Notes: generated by a model not told the origin, from the letters alone. Shown: positions 28,043 to 37,942, counted from the first letter of the stretch. The stretch: 64,000 nt of DNA from Ginsengibacter sp963792025 (GCA_963792025.1 CAWBUS010000001.1:343540-407539), one strand, 5' to 3'. Made by a program: numbers and translations.

Positions 28043-29062
28043 ATGTATATGCTCGTTTTTCTTATTACCATCGTAATTCTTGCGCTTATTTTTGATTTCA
28101 TAAATGGATTTCATGATGCGGCTAATTCAATTGCTACAATAGTCTCTACCAAAGTCCTTACCCCCTTCCAGGCGGTTTTGTGGGCTGCGGCGTTTAATTT
28201 TATTGCTTTTTTTGTATTTAAGGAACATAAAGTTGCGGGCACTATAGCTAATATAATTTCTGAGGATGTAATCAGTTTTAAAGTTTTATTATCGGCAACC
28301 ATTGCGGCCATCAGCTGGAATCTTTTAACCTGGTATTACGGTATTCCATCCAGCTCTTCACACACTTTAATTGGCGGGCTGGCAGGTGCAGCAATTGCGG
28401 CGGGTGGCTTTCATGGTGTCAATACGCATCCAATTTTTATAGCCCTTGTCTTCATGGTTCTATCTCCAATTATCGGATTGATATTTGGGTTTTTAATTAC
28501 GTTAATTACAGTTAACCTCGCCCGAAAATCAAGGCCCGTTAAAGCAGATAAATGGTTTAAGCGACTTCAATTGGTTTCTTCCGGGGCCTTAAGCCTTGCA
28601 CATGGCGGAGGTGATTCTCAAAAAACAATGGGATTAATACTTACCGCTATTTGGTTTTATCACAAAACAGTCAATGGAAGTACGGTATCGGTTCACGATA
28701 TGCATATGCCCGGATGGCTTCCACTGGCTTGCTATTCTGCAATTGCTCTCGGCACTATGTCAGGTGGATGGCGCATAGTAAAAACAATGGGAACAAGGAT
28801 AACGAAGGTAAATCCGCTGGAAGGTGTATGTGCCGAAACAGCCGGCGCAGTCACTATTTTTCTCACCATTTTCTTTGGAATTCCGGTGAGTACTACTCAT
28901 ACAATTACGGGGGCAATTGTGGGAGTAGGCGCTACCAAAAGGCTTTCAGCCGTAAGATGGGGCGTTACCTTTAACCTTATTTGGGCCTGGATATTAACCA
29001 TCCCTGTAAGTGCCCTTGTTGCAGGATGCAGTTATTACGTTGTGCATTTCATTTCCCGGTAA
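28043..29062 (+). CDS. pit: Inorganic phosphate transporter, Pit family
   Basis: 339 residues and about ten membrane helices. Both copies of the PiT signature are visible: FINGFHDAANSIATIVSTK at the N-terminus and GIPVSTTHTITGAIVGVG near the C-terminus, plus GIPSSSSHTLIGGLAGAAI. Low-affinity proton- or cation-coupled phosphate uptake. Likely co-transcribed with the DUF47 gene. Confidence 0.95.
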   Translation: MYMLVFLITIVILALIFDFINGFHDAANSIATIVSTKVLTPFQAVLWAAAFNFIAFFVFKEHKVAGTIANIISEDVISFKVLLSATIAAISWNLLTWYYGIPSSSSHTLIGGLAGAAIAAGGFHGVNTHPIFIALVFMVLSPIIGLIFGFLITLITVNLARKSRPVKADKWFKRLQLVSSGALSLAHGGGDSQKTMGLILTAIWFYHKTVNGSTVSVHDMHMPGWLPLACYSAIALGTMSGGWRIVKTMGTRITKVNPLEGVCAETAGAVTIFLTIFFGIPVSTTHTITGAIVGVGATKRLSAVRWGVTFNLIWAWILTIPVSALVAGCSYYVVHFISR

Positions 29063-29110
29063 TTTTTTTCTTAATACCCTTCTGTTAATTGTTTTTCTTT
29101 TCTTTGCAAA

Positions 29111-30166
29111 ATGAATAAAATATTAGTAACAGGTGGTTGTGGCTATATTGGAGCCCACACCATTCTGGATTTAATAGAAAATGGTTTTGAACCTGTTTGC
29201 ATCGACAATAATTCGAGATCGACAACGGCTTTGCTGGAGGGAATAAAAGCCATCACCGGGGTATCCGTTAAAAATTACAAAGTAGATCTCTGCAATTTTG
29301 ACGATACTTATGCCGTGTTCCAGGAAAACATCGACATAAAAGGTATCATTCATTTTGCCGCTTTTAAAGCCGTTGGCGAATCTGTTGAACTACCGTTATT
29401 ATATTTTGAAAACAACTTAACATCGCTTATTAATATTTTAAAATGTGCTAAGGAATTTAATGTTGCTAATTTTATTTTTTCTTCGTCATGCACCGTTTAT
29501 GGAACTCCCGATGAAATACCAGTGACGGAAAAAACGCCACAAAAGCCCGCTGAATCTCCTTACGGTGCAACCAAGCAAATGGGTGAAGAAATCGTGAGAG
29601 AGATAACCAAAGGCGGAGACCTGCAAGGCATTTTGTTGAGATATTTTAACCCGGTGGGTGCACATCCTTCCGCACTCATTGGTGAATTGCCACTGGGCAG
29701 GCCGCAAAACCTGGTTCCGGCAATTACCCAAACTGCCATCGGTAAATTGCCCCAAATGATTGTTTACGGTGATGATTATCCAACCCGTGACGGATCGTGT
29801 ATTCGCGACTATATTCATGTATGTGATATCGCCCATGCTCATATTCTTGCACTACAATATTTAATAGAAAAGAGGAATTCTTCCCCGTGCGAAATCTTTA
29901 ACCTCGGCACGGGTAACGGTATCACCGTACTCGAAGTAATCCATTCGTTTGAAAAAGTAAGCGGTGTTAAATTGAATTATAAGATAGGGCCAAGACGGCC
30001 AGGCGATATTATTGCAATCTTTGCGAACAACTCCTTCGCAAAAAAACAACTCAACTGGGAACCCCAATACTCCCTGGATGAAATGATGTCAACAGCGTGG
30101 AAATGGGAATTGAAACTTAAAGATGATTCGCTGTTACATAATAATCTTAATTTTCAAATGAATTAG
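29111..30166 (+). CDS. galE: UDP-glucose 4-epimerase
   Basis: 351 residues of the extended SDR family. NAD-binding GGCGYIGAHT at the N-terminus, FAAFKAVGES, catalytic Ser-x24-Tyr-x3-Lys formed by FSSSCTVYG and YGATKQMGE, RYFNPVGAHPS and RDGSCIRDYIHVCDIAHAH. Interconverts UDP-glucose and UDP-galactose, supplying galactose for surface glycans. Stands between the phosphate genes and the transketolase subunit. Confidence 0.95.
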   Translation: MNKILVTGGCGYIGAHTILDLIENGFEPVCIDNNSRSTTALLEGIKAITGVSVKNYKVDLCNFDDTYAVFQENIDIKGIIHFAAFKAVGESVELPLLYFENNLTSLINILKCAKEFNVANFIFSSSCTVYGTPDEIPVTEKTPQKPAESPYGATKQMGEEIVREITKGGDLQGILLRYFNPVGAHPSALIGELPLGRPQNLVPAITQTAIGKLPQMIVYGDDYPTRDGSCIRDYIHVCDIAHAHILALQYLIEKRNSSPCEIFNLGTGNGITVLEVIHSFEKVSGVKLNYKIGPRRPGDIIAIFANNSFAKKQLNWEPQYSLDEMMSTAWKWELKLKDDSLLHNNLNFQMN

Positions 30167-30262
30167 ATGGATGAGTCACGTTCATTATTATTTTTATCCT
30201 TAACCCGTTATTATTAATTTGCACCCCTTGTTTATATTCCATCAAAAAAATAAAATTCAGAT

Positions 30263-31224
30263 ATGATTAAAGATATAGTTGCAAAAAATGAAAAAGAAAC
30301 AAGAGGCGGTTTTGGCGAAGGCATTTATGAATTGGGGAAGAAAAACGAAAACGTAGTAGTGCTTACTGCAGACCTTGCAGGCTCATTAAAGTTGCATCCT
30401 TTTATAAAGGATTTTCCTGAAAGATATTTTCAATGCGGCATTGCAGAAGCCAATATGATGGGCATTGCAGCAGGGTTAACGATTGGTGGCAAAATTCCTT
30501 ACACAACAACCTTTGCTAACTTTTCTACAGGACGGGTGTATGATCAAATAAGACAGTCCATTGCTTACTCGAATAAAAATGTAAAAATATGCGCTTCTCA
30601 TGCCGGACTTACATTAGGTGAAGATGGCGCTACCCACCAGATACTGGAAGATATTGGCTTAATGAGAATGTTACCGGGAATGTCTGTTGTGGTCCCTGCG
30701 ACTTTAACCAGACTAAAGCTGCAACCCTTGCTATTGCAGATTATGAAGGGCCGGTTTATTTGAGATTTGGCAGACCAAAATGGCCCAACTTCACAGAGGA
30801 GGATCAAAAATTTGAAATTGGAAAAGCACAAGTGCTGGCCGAAGGGAAAGATGTAACCATCTTCGCATGCGGTCATCTTGTTTGGAAAGCAATTGAAGCC
30901 GGAAAGATTTTGGAAGAAAAGGGGATCAGTGTTGAATTAATAAATCTGCATACCATCAAGCCACTTGATGAAGCTGCCATTGTAAAATCAATCAGCAAAA
31001 CCAAATGCGCCGTTACTGCCGAAGAACATAATATTTTGGGCGGAATGGGAGATGCAGTGGCTCATGTTTCCGTAAGAAATTTCCCCGTTCCAATTGAATA
31101 TGTGGGTACAAAAGATACGTTTGGCGAAAGTGGCAAACCGGCAGATCTCCTTAAAAAATATGGCTTGGATACACCCGATATTGTAGCAGCAGCAGAAAAA
31201 GCGATTGCAAAGAAAAATAATTAA
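30263..31224 (+). pseudogene. Transketolase C-terminal subunit, split by one missing C
   Basis: Two frames (30263-30763 and 30760-31224) make one protein of about 320 residues: pyrimidine-binding domain (VLTADLAGSLKLHPF, FQCGIAEANMMGIAAGLTIG, SHAGLTLGEDGATHQ) and the transketolase C-terminal domain (GRPKWPNF, EEHNILGGMGDAVAHV). Restoring one C in the CCC run at 30694-30696 gives VVVPCDFNQTKAATLAI and a continuous frame. Split transketolases use a separate N-terminal TPP-binding subunit; it is not encoded in this window. Enzyme role: ketol transfer in the pentose phosphate pathway. The defect is probably an assembly indel. Confidence 0.88.
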
Positions 31225-31315
31225 GTGCAGGTATATAGATAGTGCATGGATAAAGCATAGCAAAGGCATAGATAGAGTATGAGGAGAGTATGAAATCCAT
31301 ATTCAAATTTTTATT

Positions 31316-32596
31316 TCACACCACCTCTTTTAATTCATTCCACCTGGAAGTATATCTTGGAGAGCGGAATTCTTTCCTCATTTTCCAGTCGCGGCTAAGC
31401 CCGGAAGAAGCAAATTTTACCACGTCGTCTCTCATACTGAAATTGATATTATCCAGCGCTTCCATTAAAAAGCGTTTACTATTCTCCGTTAGTGGCTTAA
31501 ATAAATTACTTTGAATAGAGGTATCCGGCACGATGCCGCTCAACATTACACCTGCTTTTTTATACTCCCGGCCCGGCATAAATATTTGTTCCGCCATGCG
31601 CATAGCCGGCGCAATTAATTCATTAGTTATAGAAGTAGCGGAGGGCAGAATGGTGTGTGTACTTATCGTGGCGCCACGATTGAAACTTGCGGTATGGCTT
31701 TCTTCCTTTGCAACGATAAAAACGCTTAATACCGAAGCAGCACATTTCTGTCGTCTTAATTTTTCACCGGCTCTTGCAGTATAGGTAGCAACGGCTTCTT
31801 TAATATCGTTTAGCTCAGTAACATTTTTACCAAACATTCGTGTAGTCGCAATCATCTTTTTTACTTTCAATTCATCTTTCATGTCGATGCAGGCAGTTCC
31901 TTTCAGTTCTTTGACAAGTCTGGTACCAACAACGCCTCCCAAATATTTGTAGATCCATTCCTCCGGCATATTGCAGAGATCCCATGCCGTGGTTATTCCC
32001 CAATTAATAAGTTTATCTGCATAGGCTCTTCCAATGCCCCATATGCCGCTCACGCTGGTTGTCTTTAAGACCTTTCTTATGTCATCTTGACTAACAATTG
32101 TTGCCACACACTTCGTTTCAGTTTTATTTTTCTTTGCAAGATGATTGGCAATTTTAGCCAGCGTTTTGGTGGGAGCAATACCTACGGAAACAGAAACGCC
32201 TGTCCATTGCTCCACGATCTCTCTCATCTGCAAGGCGTAATCAGCTAATCGATTTTCTTCAATCATACTCACATCCAAAAAACACTCATCAACAGAATAT
32301 ACTTCTACATTTCTTTCTCCCACCATCATTTTTAAAGTGTCCATAACACGACGGCTCATATCACCATATAAATTATAGTTAGATGAAAACGTTGCCACCT
32401 TATTTTTTTCAATTAAGGGCTTCGCTTTAAAATACGGCCCTGCCATCTCGACTCCCAACAGTTTTGCTTCATCACTTCGTGAAATGATACAACCATCGTT
32501 GTTGCTTAAAACAACGACAGGCCTGTTCCTCAGGTCAGGCCGAAACACCCGTTCGCACGAACAATAAAAACTATTGCAATCAACAATTGCTTTCAT
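31316..32596 (-). CDS. umuC: Y-family DNA polymerase, UmuC type
   Basis: About 426 residues from ATG 32596 (MKAIVDCNSFYCSCERVF); the open frame to 32722 overlaps umuD and carries no domain. Catalytic carboxylates: DCNSFYC (Asp) and VEVYSVDECFLD (Asp-Glu). HhH-type region SGIWGIGRAYADKLINWGI and a little-finger domain with the UmuC-specific C-terminus. Forms translesion polymerase V with processed UmuD. Encoded 47 bases after umuD on the same strand, so damage-inducible expression is expected. Confidence 0.95.
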   Translation of the reverse strand: MKAIVDCNSFYCSCERVFRPDLRNRPVVVLSNNDGCIISRSDEAKLLGVEMAGPYFKAKPLIEKNKVATFSSNYNLYGDMSRRVMDTLKMMVGERNVEVYSVDECFLDVSMIEENRLADYALQMREIVEQWTGVSVSVGIAPTKTLAKIANHLAKKNKTETKCVATIVSQDDIRKVLKTTSVSGIWGIGRAYADKLINWGITTAWDLCNMPEEWIYKYLGGVVGTRLVKELKGTACIDMKDELKVKKMIATTRMFGKNVTELNDIKEAVATYTARAGEKLRRQKCAASVLSVFIVAKEESHTASFNRGATISTHTILPSATSITNELIAPAMRMAEQIFMPGREYKKAGVMLSGIVPDTSIQSNLFKPLTENSKRFLMEALDNINFSMRDDVVKFASSGLSRDWKMRKEFRSPRYTSRWNELKEVV

Positions 32597-32643
32597 CTGT
32601 TTGATTTTGCAAAAAATAATAGTTGCCAATGAGGTTACATACC

Positions 32644-33120
32644 TTACCCTGAAGGTCTGTTCTTCTTTCGTAAAGATGTTGTGGGGTTCGGCGTATGAAT
32701 TACATAAGTAACTACTCCCCAAATAGCGAAATCTTCACAGGTACTATCAATTTGTATGGGCGATAATTTATTAGAATCGGTTATCAATCTTATATTGTTG
32801 TTCGTTTTCTCAAATCGTCTTATCAGCATATCACCATTTAAAACAGCAATAATTACTTTGCCGTTTGTCGCCTTAACCGAGCGGTCAACAATCGCCACAT
32901 CACCTTTATATATCCCCGCTTCTTTCATCGCATCACTGCTTACCCTCATAAAAAAAGTTGCCGGTTTATTTCGGATCAATTCTTCATTAAGATCGATGCC
33001 CCGTTCCATGTAATCATCCGCCGCAGCGCCAAACCCGGTAGCGTTTGCAGAGTGAATATCAAATTGTGTCATTGCCTTGCTTCCGGCATACCTGGCAGAA
33101 AAAATCCGATCCCTTTCCAT
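32644..33120 (-). CDS. umuD: UmuD-like S24 autoprotease (translesion polymerase V subunit)
   Basis: 158 residues. The self-cleavage region is ANATGFGAAADDYM (scissile bond expected near Ala/Gly residues 26-30). The Ser nucleophile is in FFMRVSSDAMKEAGI and the Lys general base in ATNGKVIIAVLNG, followed by DMLIRRF. A RecA-filament-stimulated cleavage activates UmuD as the accessory subunit of UmuC, encoded directly downstream. The gene begins next to a near-perfect palindrome (33138-33158) shared with the divergent 2H gene. Confidence 0.93.
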   Translation of the reverse strand: MERDRIFSARYAGSKAMTQFDIHSANATGFGAAADDYMERGIDLNEELIRNKPATFFMRVSSDAMKEAGIYKGDVAIVDRSVKATNGKVIIAVLNGDMLIRRFEKTNNNIRLITDSNKLSPIQIDSTCEDFAIWGVVTYVIHTPNPTTSLRKKNRPSG

Positions 33121-33137
33121 AAAATTATTTTTGGTGG

Positions 33138-33158
33138 TTTACTAAATTATTTAGTAAA
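33138..33158. promoter_or_regulatory. Palindromic operator candidate between umuDC and the 2H genes
   Basis: Arms TTTACTAAAT and ATTTAGTAAA are perfectly complementary around one central T. A further half-site-like TGCTAAAA follows at 33162-33169. The site is 17 bases from the umuD start, in the short divergent spacer, where a damage-response repressor would act on both directions. Confidence 0.55.
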
Positions 33159-33195
33159 TTTATGCTAAAATAAATATCCGAAAAACAAAACTTTT

Positions 33196-33816
33196 ATGAA
33201 AAGAGATTTTTTATTATCCAACCCGGTGATACGGGAAATTTATGGCCATGACCTTTATGAATATCTGCTGGTAGCCAATCCTGATATTCCCGTAAATGAA
33301 AAGGTAATGGCAGAAAAGCAATTCTTTTACGATGAATTCAAAGAGAAAGTTTCTATTAAAAGCCAACCGCATATTACGATTGCCAATTTCCTGGCAAAAG
33401 AATCTATGGAGGAAACATTAATTCGCTGGATCCAACGTATCTGTTCACAACAGCAAAGTTTTATTGTTACGTTAAATAATTACAGCGGCTTTCCTCCTGA
33501 TACAATTTATTTAAGAATTCAAAATGAACAACCGTTTCAAAAATTGGCAACGGATTTAAAAGTATTGAATGCGTATGTGAACTCCTGTTCATGTCCACCC
33601 GTTAAAATAATTTCAAAACCATATTTAAGCATTGCAGGAAGAATTCCGGAGGATGTTTATTTCAGGGCATTAACACAATATGCACAGAAATCTTTTCATG
33701 AATCATTTTTGGTAAGCGAATTGCAATTACTAAAAAGAAAACATCAATATGATTTATGCAAAAGGATCAATGTTTTTGGCTTACAGCCTGGAGAAAAGGA
33801 ATTGTTAACTAATTAA
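33196..33816 (+). CDS. 2H phosphoesterase-like protein (2'-5' RNA ligase superfamily), second motif degenerate
   Basis: 206 residues. The first 2H motif is intact (QPHITIANFLAKESMEETL, about residues 55-74), as are the fold-typical segments NNYSGFPPDTIYLRI and SEFLVSELQLL-like region. The second H-x-T/S motif reads KPYLSIAGRIPED: His is replaced by Tyr. With one catalytic His missing it may bind rather than cleave or ligate RNA ends. Encoded 11 bases upstream of an intact paralogue and divergent from umuDC across the shared palindrome. Confidence 0.75.
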   Translation: MKRDFLLSNPVIREIYGHDLYEYLLVANPDIPVNEKVMAEKQFFYDEFKEKVSIKSQPHITIANFLAKESMEETLIRWIQRICSQQQSFIVTLNNYSGFPPDTIYLRIQNEQPFQKLATDLKVLNAYVNSCSCPPVKIISKPYLSIAGRIPEDVYFRALTQYAQKSFHESFLVSELQLLKRKHQYDLCKRINVFGLQPGEKELLTN

Positions 33817-33827
33817 AATTATCACCT

Positions 33828-34442
33828 ATGGATACAAAATCATTAATACAAATCCCCGGGTATAACTATAACGAATACCTGCTGATTTTAAATCCGCCTG
33901 AAGTGTTGCGGCATAAGATTACAGAAGTAAAAAAAGATTTTTATGAAAAATATAAAGCGGACAGTGCGCTTTGGGGCAAGCCGCATATTACACTGGTAAA
34001 TTTTGTACAGTTCGAAATGATGGAAGAAAGACTCGTAAATAGCTTAAAAACTATTGGCATGGGCTATACGCCTTTTAAATTAGAGCTCAGAGATTTTGGG
34101 AGTTTTCCAAGTCACACGATATTTATTAATGTCGATTCAAAATTGCAGGTAAAAAATCTTACCAGGGAGCTAAGGCAGGCGCAAAAATTAATGACATTAA
34201 ATAAAGATAACAAGCCACATTTTATTGACGATCCTCACGTAACAGTTGCGAGAAAACTATTACCGTGGCAATATGAAAAAGGCTGGCAGGATTACAGTCA
34301 TCGACATTTTACAGGTCGTTTTATTGCCGATGGAATGTTATTAATCAAACGGAGGGTTGGTGAAAGACCCTACCAGATTGTGCAGCGATTCGGGTTTATG
34401 AACTTACCGGTTACAACAAGGCAGGGAGATTTGTTTAAGTAA
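33828..34442 (+). CDS. 2H phosphoesterase (2'-5' RNA ligase superfamily)
   Basis: 204 residues with both catalytic motifs: KPHITLVNFVQFEMMEERL (H-x-T, about 50) and DPHVTVARKLLPWQ (H-x-T, about 137). The first 20 residues (YNYNEYLLILNPPEVLRHKI) match its upstream paralogue. The superfamily opens 2',3'-cyclic phosphates or hydrolyses 2'-5' linkages. Operon with 33196-33816 (11-base gap). Confidence 0.85.
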   Translation: MDTKSLIQIPGYNYNEYLLILNPPEVLRHKITEVKKDFYEKYKADSALWGKPHITLVNFVQFEMMEERLVNSLKTIGMGYTPFKLELRDFGSFPSHTIFINVDSKLQVKNLTRELRQAQKLMTLNKDNKPHFIDDPHVTVARKLLPWQYEKGWQDYSHRHFTGRFIADGMLLIKRRVGERPYQIVQRFGFMNLPVTTRQGDLFK

Positions 34443-34443
34443 T

Positions 34444-34560
34444 CTCCCACAAAGACCACAGAGTTCACAAAGTATCTTAGGTTCTTCGTGTCTTAGTGGG
34501 AAAAATCTATCAGGTCCTTGGTAAAGTATCAAGACAGGACCAAAGTCTTGTCCTGGCATC
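34444..34560. repeat. Imperfect inverted repeats in the spacer after the 2H genes
   Basis: First element: CCCACAAAGACCACAGAG ... GTGTCTTAGTGGG (34446-34500), which folds into an imperfect hairpin. Second element: CAAGACAGGAC ... GTCTTGTCCTG (34529-34554), imperfect arms around AAA. Such CCACTAAGACAC-type hairpins recur between genes in related genomes as far as I recall, but copy number cannot be judged here. Confidence 0.4.
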
Positions 34561-34631
34561 CATTGCGTTGGTACTCTTTATTCTCCTAAATGCAATCATG
34601 AATTCTATCAAATAATTCAAAAAATATTGTT

Positions 34632-35741
34632 ATGTCAACTCCCCTAAAACAAGATCATTTTAAAGTTACTGCACAGCAAAAAGAAGAAAACGATCACTAT
34701 CTGGCGGGACGCGGAGCGCAGTTTAATACAAAAAATAAATTCCTGAAAGACCAGCAGGTTAAAGAACACGTTGAGGCAATTGATGACTGGGAAATAGCCA
34801 ACATAAAAACGCAGTACATAGAGCAGCAGGTAAAAAGTATTGTCAACAAAGTGGAAAGCCCTGACCTCGGAATGATGTATAGCATGAATCCTTATGCAGG
34901 TTGCGAGCACGGATGTATTTATTGCTATGCCCGTAACGTTCATGAATACTGGGGTTACAGCGCAGGCCTTGATTTTGAAAGTAAGATTATCGTGAAGAAG
35001 AATGCTCCTGAAATGCTTCGCAAATTTTTAACGAATAAAAAATACGACCCCACTCCTATCATGCTGAGCGGCAATACAGATTGCTATCAACCGGCAGAAC
35101 AAAAGTACAGGCTAACGAGGGGCCTACTCGAAGTTTGTAATGAGTTCAATCAACCCGTGGGGATTCTTACTAAAAACTCATGGATCATAAAGGATAAAGA
35201 TGTGCTGCAGGAAATGGCAAAGAAAAGATTGGTAACCGCAATGGTTTCTGTTACTTCATTTAACGACGAGTTGCGAAGATTAATGGAGCCAAGAACCACA
35301 ACAGCAAAACAGCGCCTGAAAGTAATTGAAGAATTAAGCAACTCCGGAATAAGAATGGGCATTATGATGGGCCCAATGATACCTGGATTGAATGATCACG
35401 AAATGCAAAGAATAATGAAAGAAGCCAAAGATGCAGGTGCTACGTTTACGGCATATACTTTCATCCGGCTGAATGGTGCTATTAAATTTCTATTTCATGA
35501 CTGGCTCTATAAAAATTTCCCTGACCGTGCCGATAAAGTGTGGCATTTAATTGAAGGTAGTCATAACGGCCAGGTGAATGATACCCGCTGGGGTATTCGC
35601 ATGCGTGGTGAAGGAAGCATTGCAGCATTAGTAAATCAGCAATATAAAAAGTATGGTAAGCTTTATGGAATGAATGAAGATAGGTGGGAGTTAGATAGCA
35701 CTATTTTCAGGAGACCGGGAGAACAAGGGAGATTGTTTTGA
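34632..35741 (+). CDS. PA0069-family radical SAM protein
   Basis: 369 residues. The 4Fe-4S/SAM cluster motif is CEHGCIYCYAR (CxxxCxxC, about residues 95-102), preceded by MNPYAGC and followed by PIMLSGNTDCYQPAEQ and GILTKNSWIIKDKDVL, which mark the PA0069/Rv2578c group related to SplB photoproduct lyases. The C-terminal part is IRMRGEGSIAALVNQQY. Substrate unknown; the position after umuDC and the 2H genes suggests a role in nucleic-acid damage (inference). Confidence 0.9.
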   Translation: MSTPLKQDHFKVTAQQKEENDHYLAGRGAQFNTKNKFLKDQQVKEHVEAIDDWEIANIKTQYIEQQVKSIVNKVESPDLGMMYSMNPYAGCEHGCIYCYARNVHEYWGYSAGLDFESKIIVKKNAPEMLRKFLTNKKYDPTPIMLSGNTDCYQPAEQKYRLTRGLLEVCNEFNQPVGILTKNSWIIKDKDVLQEMAKKRLVTAMVSVTSFNDELRRLMEPRTTTAKQRLKVIEELSNSGIRMGIMMGPMIPGLNDHEMQRIMKEAKDAGATFTAYTFIRLNGAIKFLFHDWLYKNFPDRADKVWHLIEGSHNGQVNDTRWGIRMRGEGSIAALVNQQYKKYGKLYGMNEDRWELDSTIFRRPGEQGRLF

Positions 35742-35778
35742 AAATGCTTTTCGTATTTTGTAAGTAACAAATCACAAT

Positions 35779-36621
35779 ATGGAAAATAAGTTCGGTGGAA
35801 GTTGGACAGAACAAAAAATTAATATTCTTGAAACTTATGCAATTCAATTTTTAAAAGTATTTAAGAACAGCCCAGCGAAAAATTATTATACTTTGATGGA
35901 TTTGCAGGTTCTGGGTTAATTGAACTCGAATCTGAGCAAGAAAGTGAACCAAAAATAATTGAGGGCGCTGCAATAAAAATTTTAAAAATCGAAGAACCAA
36001 GAGCTTTTAATATGTACTATTTTGTTGAGAAGAAAAAGACTGTCGCAAAATCATTAGAAGAAAAAATTAAAGTCCAATTTCGAAATAAAGAAATTTATGT
36101 TCAAGCAAACGATTGTAATCTTAAGCTAAAAGATCTTGCAAAGTTTTTAAGATCAGAAAAAGGAAAATAGATACAAAGTATTGGGCTTTATCGACCCAAA
36201 AGGAATGCAACTCGAGTGGGGTCCTCTTGAAGTTTTGAGGGGTCTGCCAATTGATTTATGGATACTTAATCCCACAAGTGGTACGAACCGAGTACTTGTG
36301 AGAAATGGTGAGATTGATGATTCTTGGTTAAAAAGACTTGAACTTTTTTTGGGAATTAGTAGAGAAGAAATAAAGAAACATTTTCATAATAAAAGACCAA
36401 CGTTATTTGGCGATATTGACATTAAGGAAAATGATCCCATTAATAAACTTCATGAACTTTACGCAAGCAGAATTGCGGGAAATATTTTCAAAAACGTTTC
36501 CAATCCGAAAATTTTAAGAAACAATTCTGGTGCGCCATTATTTCATTTTTTTATGGCAACAAACAATGAGATAGGTTTGCGTATTGCAAATTTAGTTATA
36601 AATCCAAAATTAGGTATATAA
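35779..36621 (+). pseudogene. tcmP: Three-Cys-motif partner protein TcmP, broken by two missing bases
   Basis: Three consecutive frames make one protein of about 280 residues: MENKFGGSWTEQKINILETY, then DGFAGSGLIELESE (the family's methyltransferase-like loop), FNMYYFVEKK, then VLGFIDPKGMQLEWGPLEVL and SGTNRVLVRNGE. Adding one T at 35892-35894 and one A at 36164-36167 restores the whole frame. TcmP proteins occur beside DUF5131/Gp37-Gp68 proteins that carry three Cys in a radical-SAM-like motif, exactly as here (next gene 2 bases downstream). Molecular function unknown. Confidence 0.8.
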
Positions 36622-36623
36622 TC

Positions 36624-37942
36624 ATGGCAGAATCAAGCATCGAATGGACCGAAATGACCTGGAACCCAACAACCGGCTGCAACAAAATTTCAGCAGGTTG
36701 TAAGTTTTGTTATGCCGAAGTTATGACAAGACGTTTGGAAGCAATGGGTATTGAGAAATATAAAGATGGTTTTAAAGTACGAACTCATGAAGAGGCATTA
36801 AACATTCCCTATTCGTGGAGAGGTTCAAAAATTGTCTTCGTGAATTCAATGAGCGATTTATTTCATCCTGAAGTTCCTTTGGAATTTATACGAAAGGTGT
36901 TTGCAGTAATGAATAATACTCCGCAGCATACTTACCAGGTTTTAACTAAGCGTGCTGATATTCTATTGAAATATAATAAGCAATTCAATTGGTCACATAA
37001 TATTTGGATGGGGGTGTCAGTGGAAAACAATAAGGTTATCAATCGTATTGATTATCTACGGGAAACAAATGCAAGAGTAAAATTTCTATCATGTGAACCA
37101 TTGATTGGACCTTTACCAAAGATGAACTTAGATAAAATAGATTGGGTAATAGTTGGAGGGGAAGCGGAAGAAAACCAAGGCCAATGAATGTTGATTGGGT
37201 TTTAGATATCCAGGATCAATGTGAGAAAAGGAATGTTGTTTTTTTCTTTAAACAATGGGGAGGAATAAATAAAAGGAAAACAGGCAGATCACTTAACGGA
37301 AAAACTTTTGATGAAATTCCTGTTGAAGAGATTATGGAAATTGATTTTAATACATTAAATATCGAACTTATGGCAAAAGAGAATCTTTATTTTATCGCTT
37401 TAATTCCGAAGCGAGAATTACGTGAAATGATAAATAATTTTAAAAATGATTTTGCAAACAGATTTAATAGCTCTAAAGCTTTAAAAGTTTACCCGCATAT
37501 CACATTAAAAGCTCCATTCAAATGTTCTTCCGATGCTCATGCGCAATTGCTGAAATGGTTTTCGAATTTGAATATTACTCAAAAACAATTTTCCATATCC
37601 TTAAAAGGGTTTGATGCATTTCATAATAAGAATAATCCCGTTGTATACGTTAACCCAATTATGACCAATCAACTAGAATCAATGCAGCAGGAAATCATTG
37701 AAAGTTTTATTCATCTTTTTTCGGAAGATATTCATCCTGTTGATATAAAATTTAAACCCCATATCACAATTGCTTACAGAGACTTAACACCTGAAATGTT
37801 TTCAAAAGCGTGGAAAGAATACAAGGACAAATCTTTTGATGCGGATTTTGAAGTAGATGCATTTTATTTATTACAGCATGATACAAAGAAATGGAATATT
37901 ATATCAACTTATAATCTTACACAAGAAATGATTGCTATTTAG
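36624..37942 (+). pseudogene. DUF5131 (Gp37/Gp68-like) protein joined to a 2H phosphoesterase domain; one missing A
   Basis: The N-terminal part (36624-37187 frame) opens SSIEWTEMTWNPTTGC and has the three-Cys motif CNKISAGCKFCYAE, FVNSMSDLFHPEVP, and FLSCEPLIGPL. Adding one A at 37162-37163 continues it into KPRPMNVDWVLDIQDQC and VVFFFKQWGG, completing DUF5131. Without a stop the frame runs on into a 2H domain beginning MAKENLYFIALIPKRE with HITLKAPF and HITIAYRDL. The join could be a true fusion or a lost stop: a one-base shift would end DUF5131 about 20 bases before that Met. Third 2H protein of this block. Confidence 0.75.

Noticed and set aside
31225..31315. AT-rich pseudo-repeat (ATAGATAG, GCATAG, GAGTATGAG)
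   Set aside because: Short irregular units without clear period; probably chance in a small spacer.
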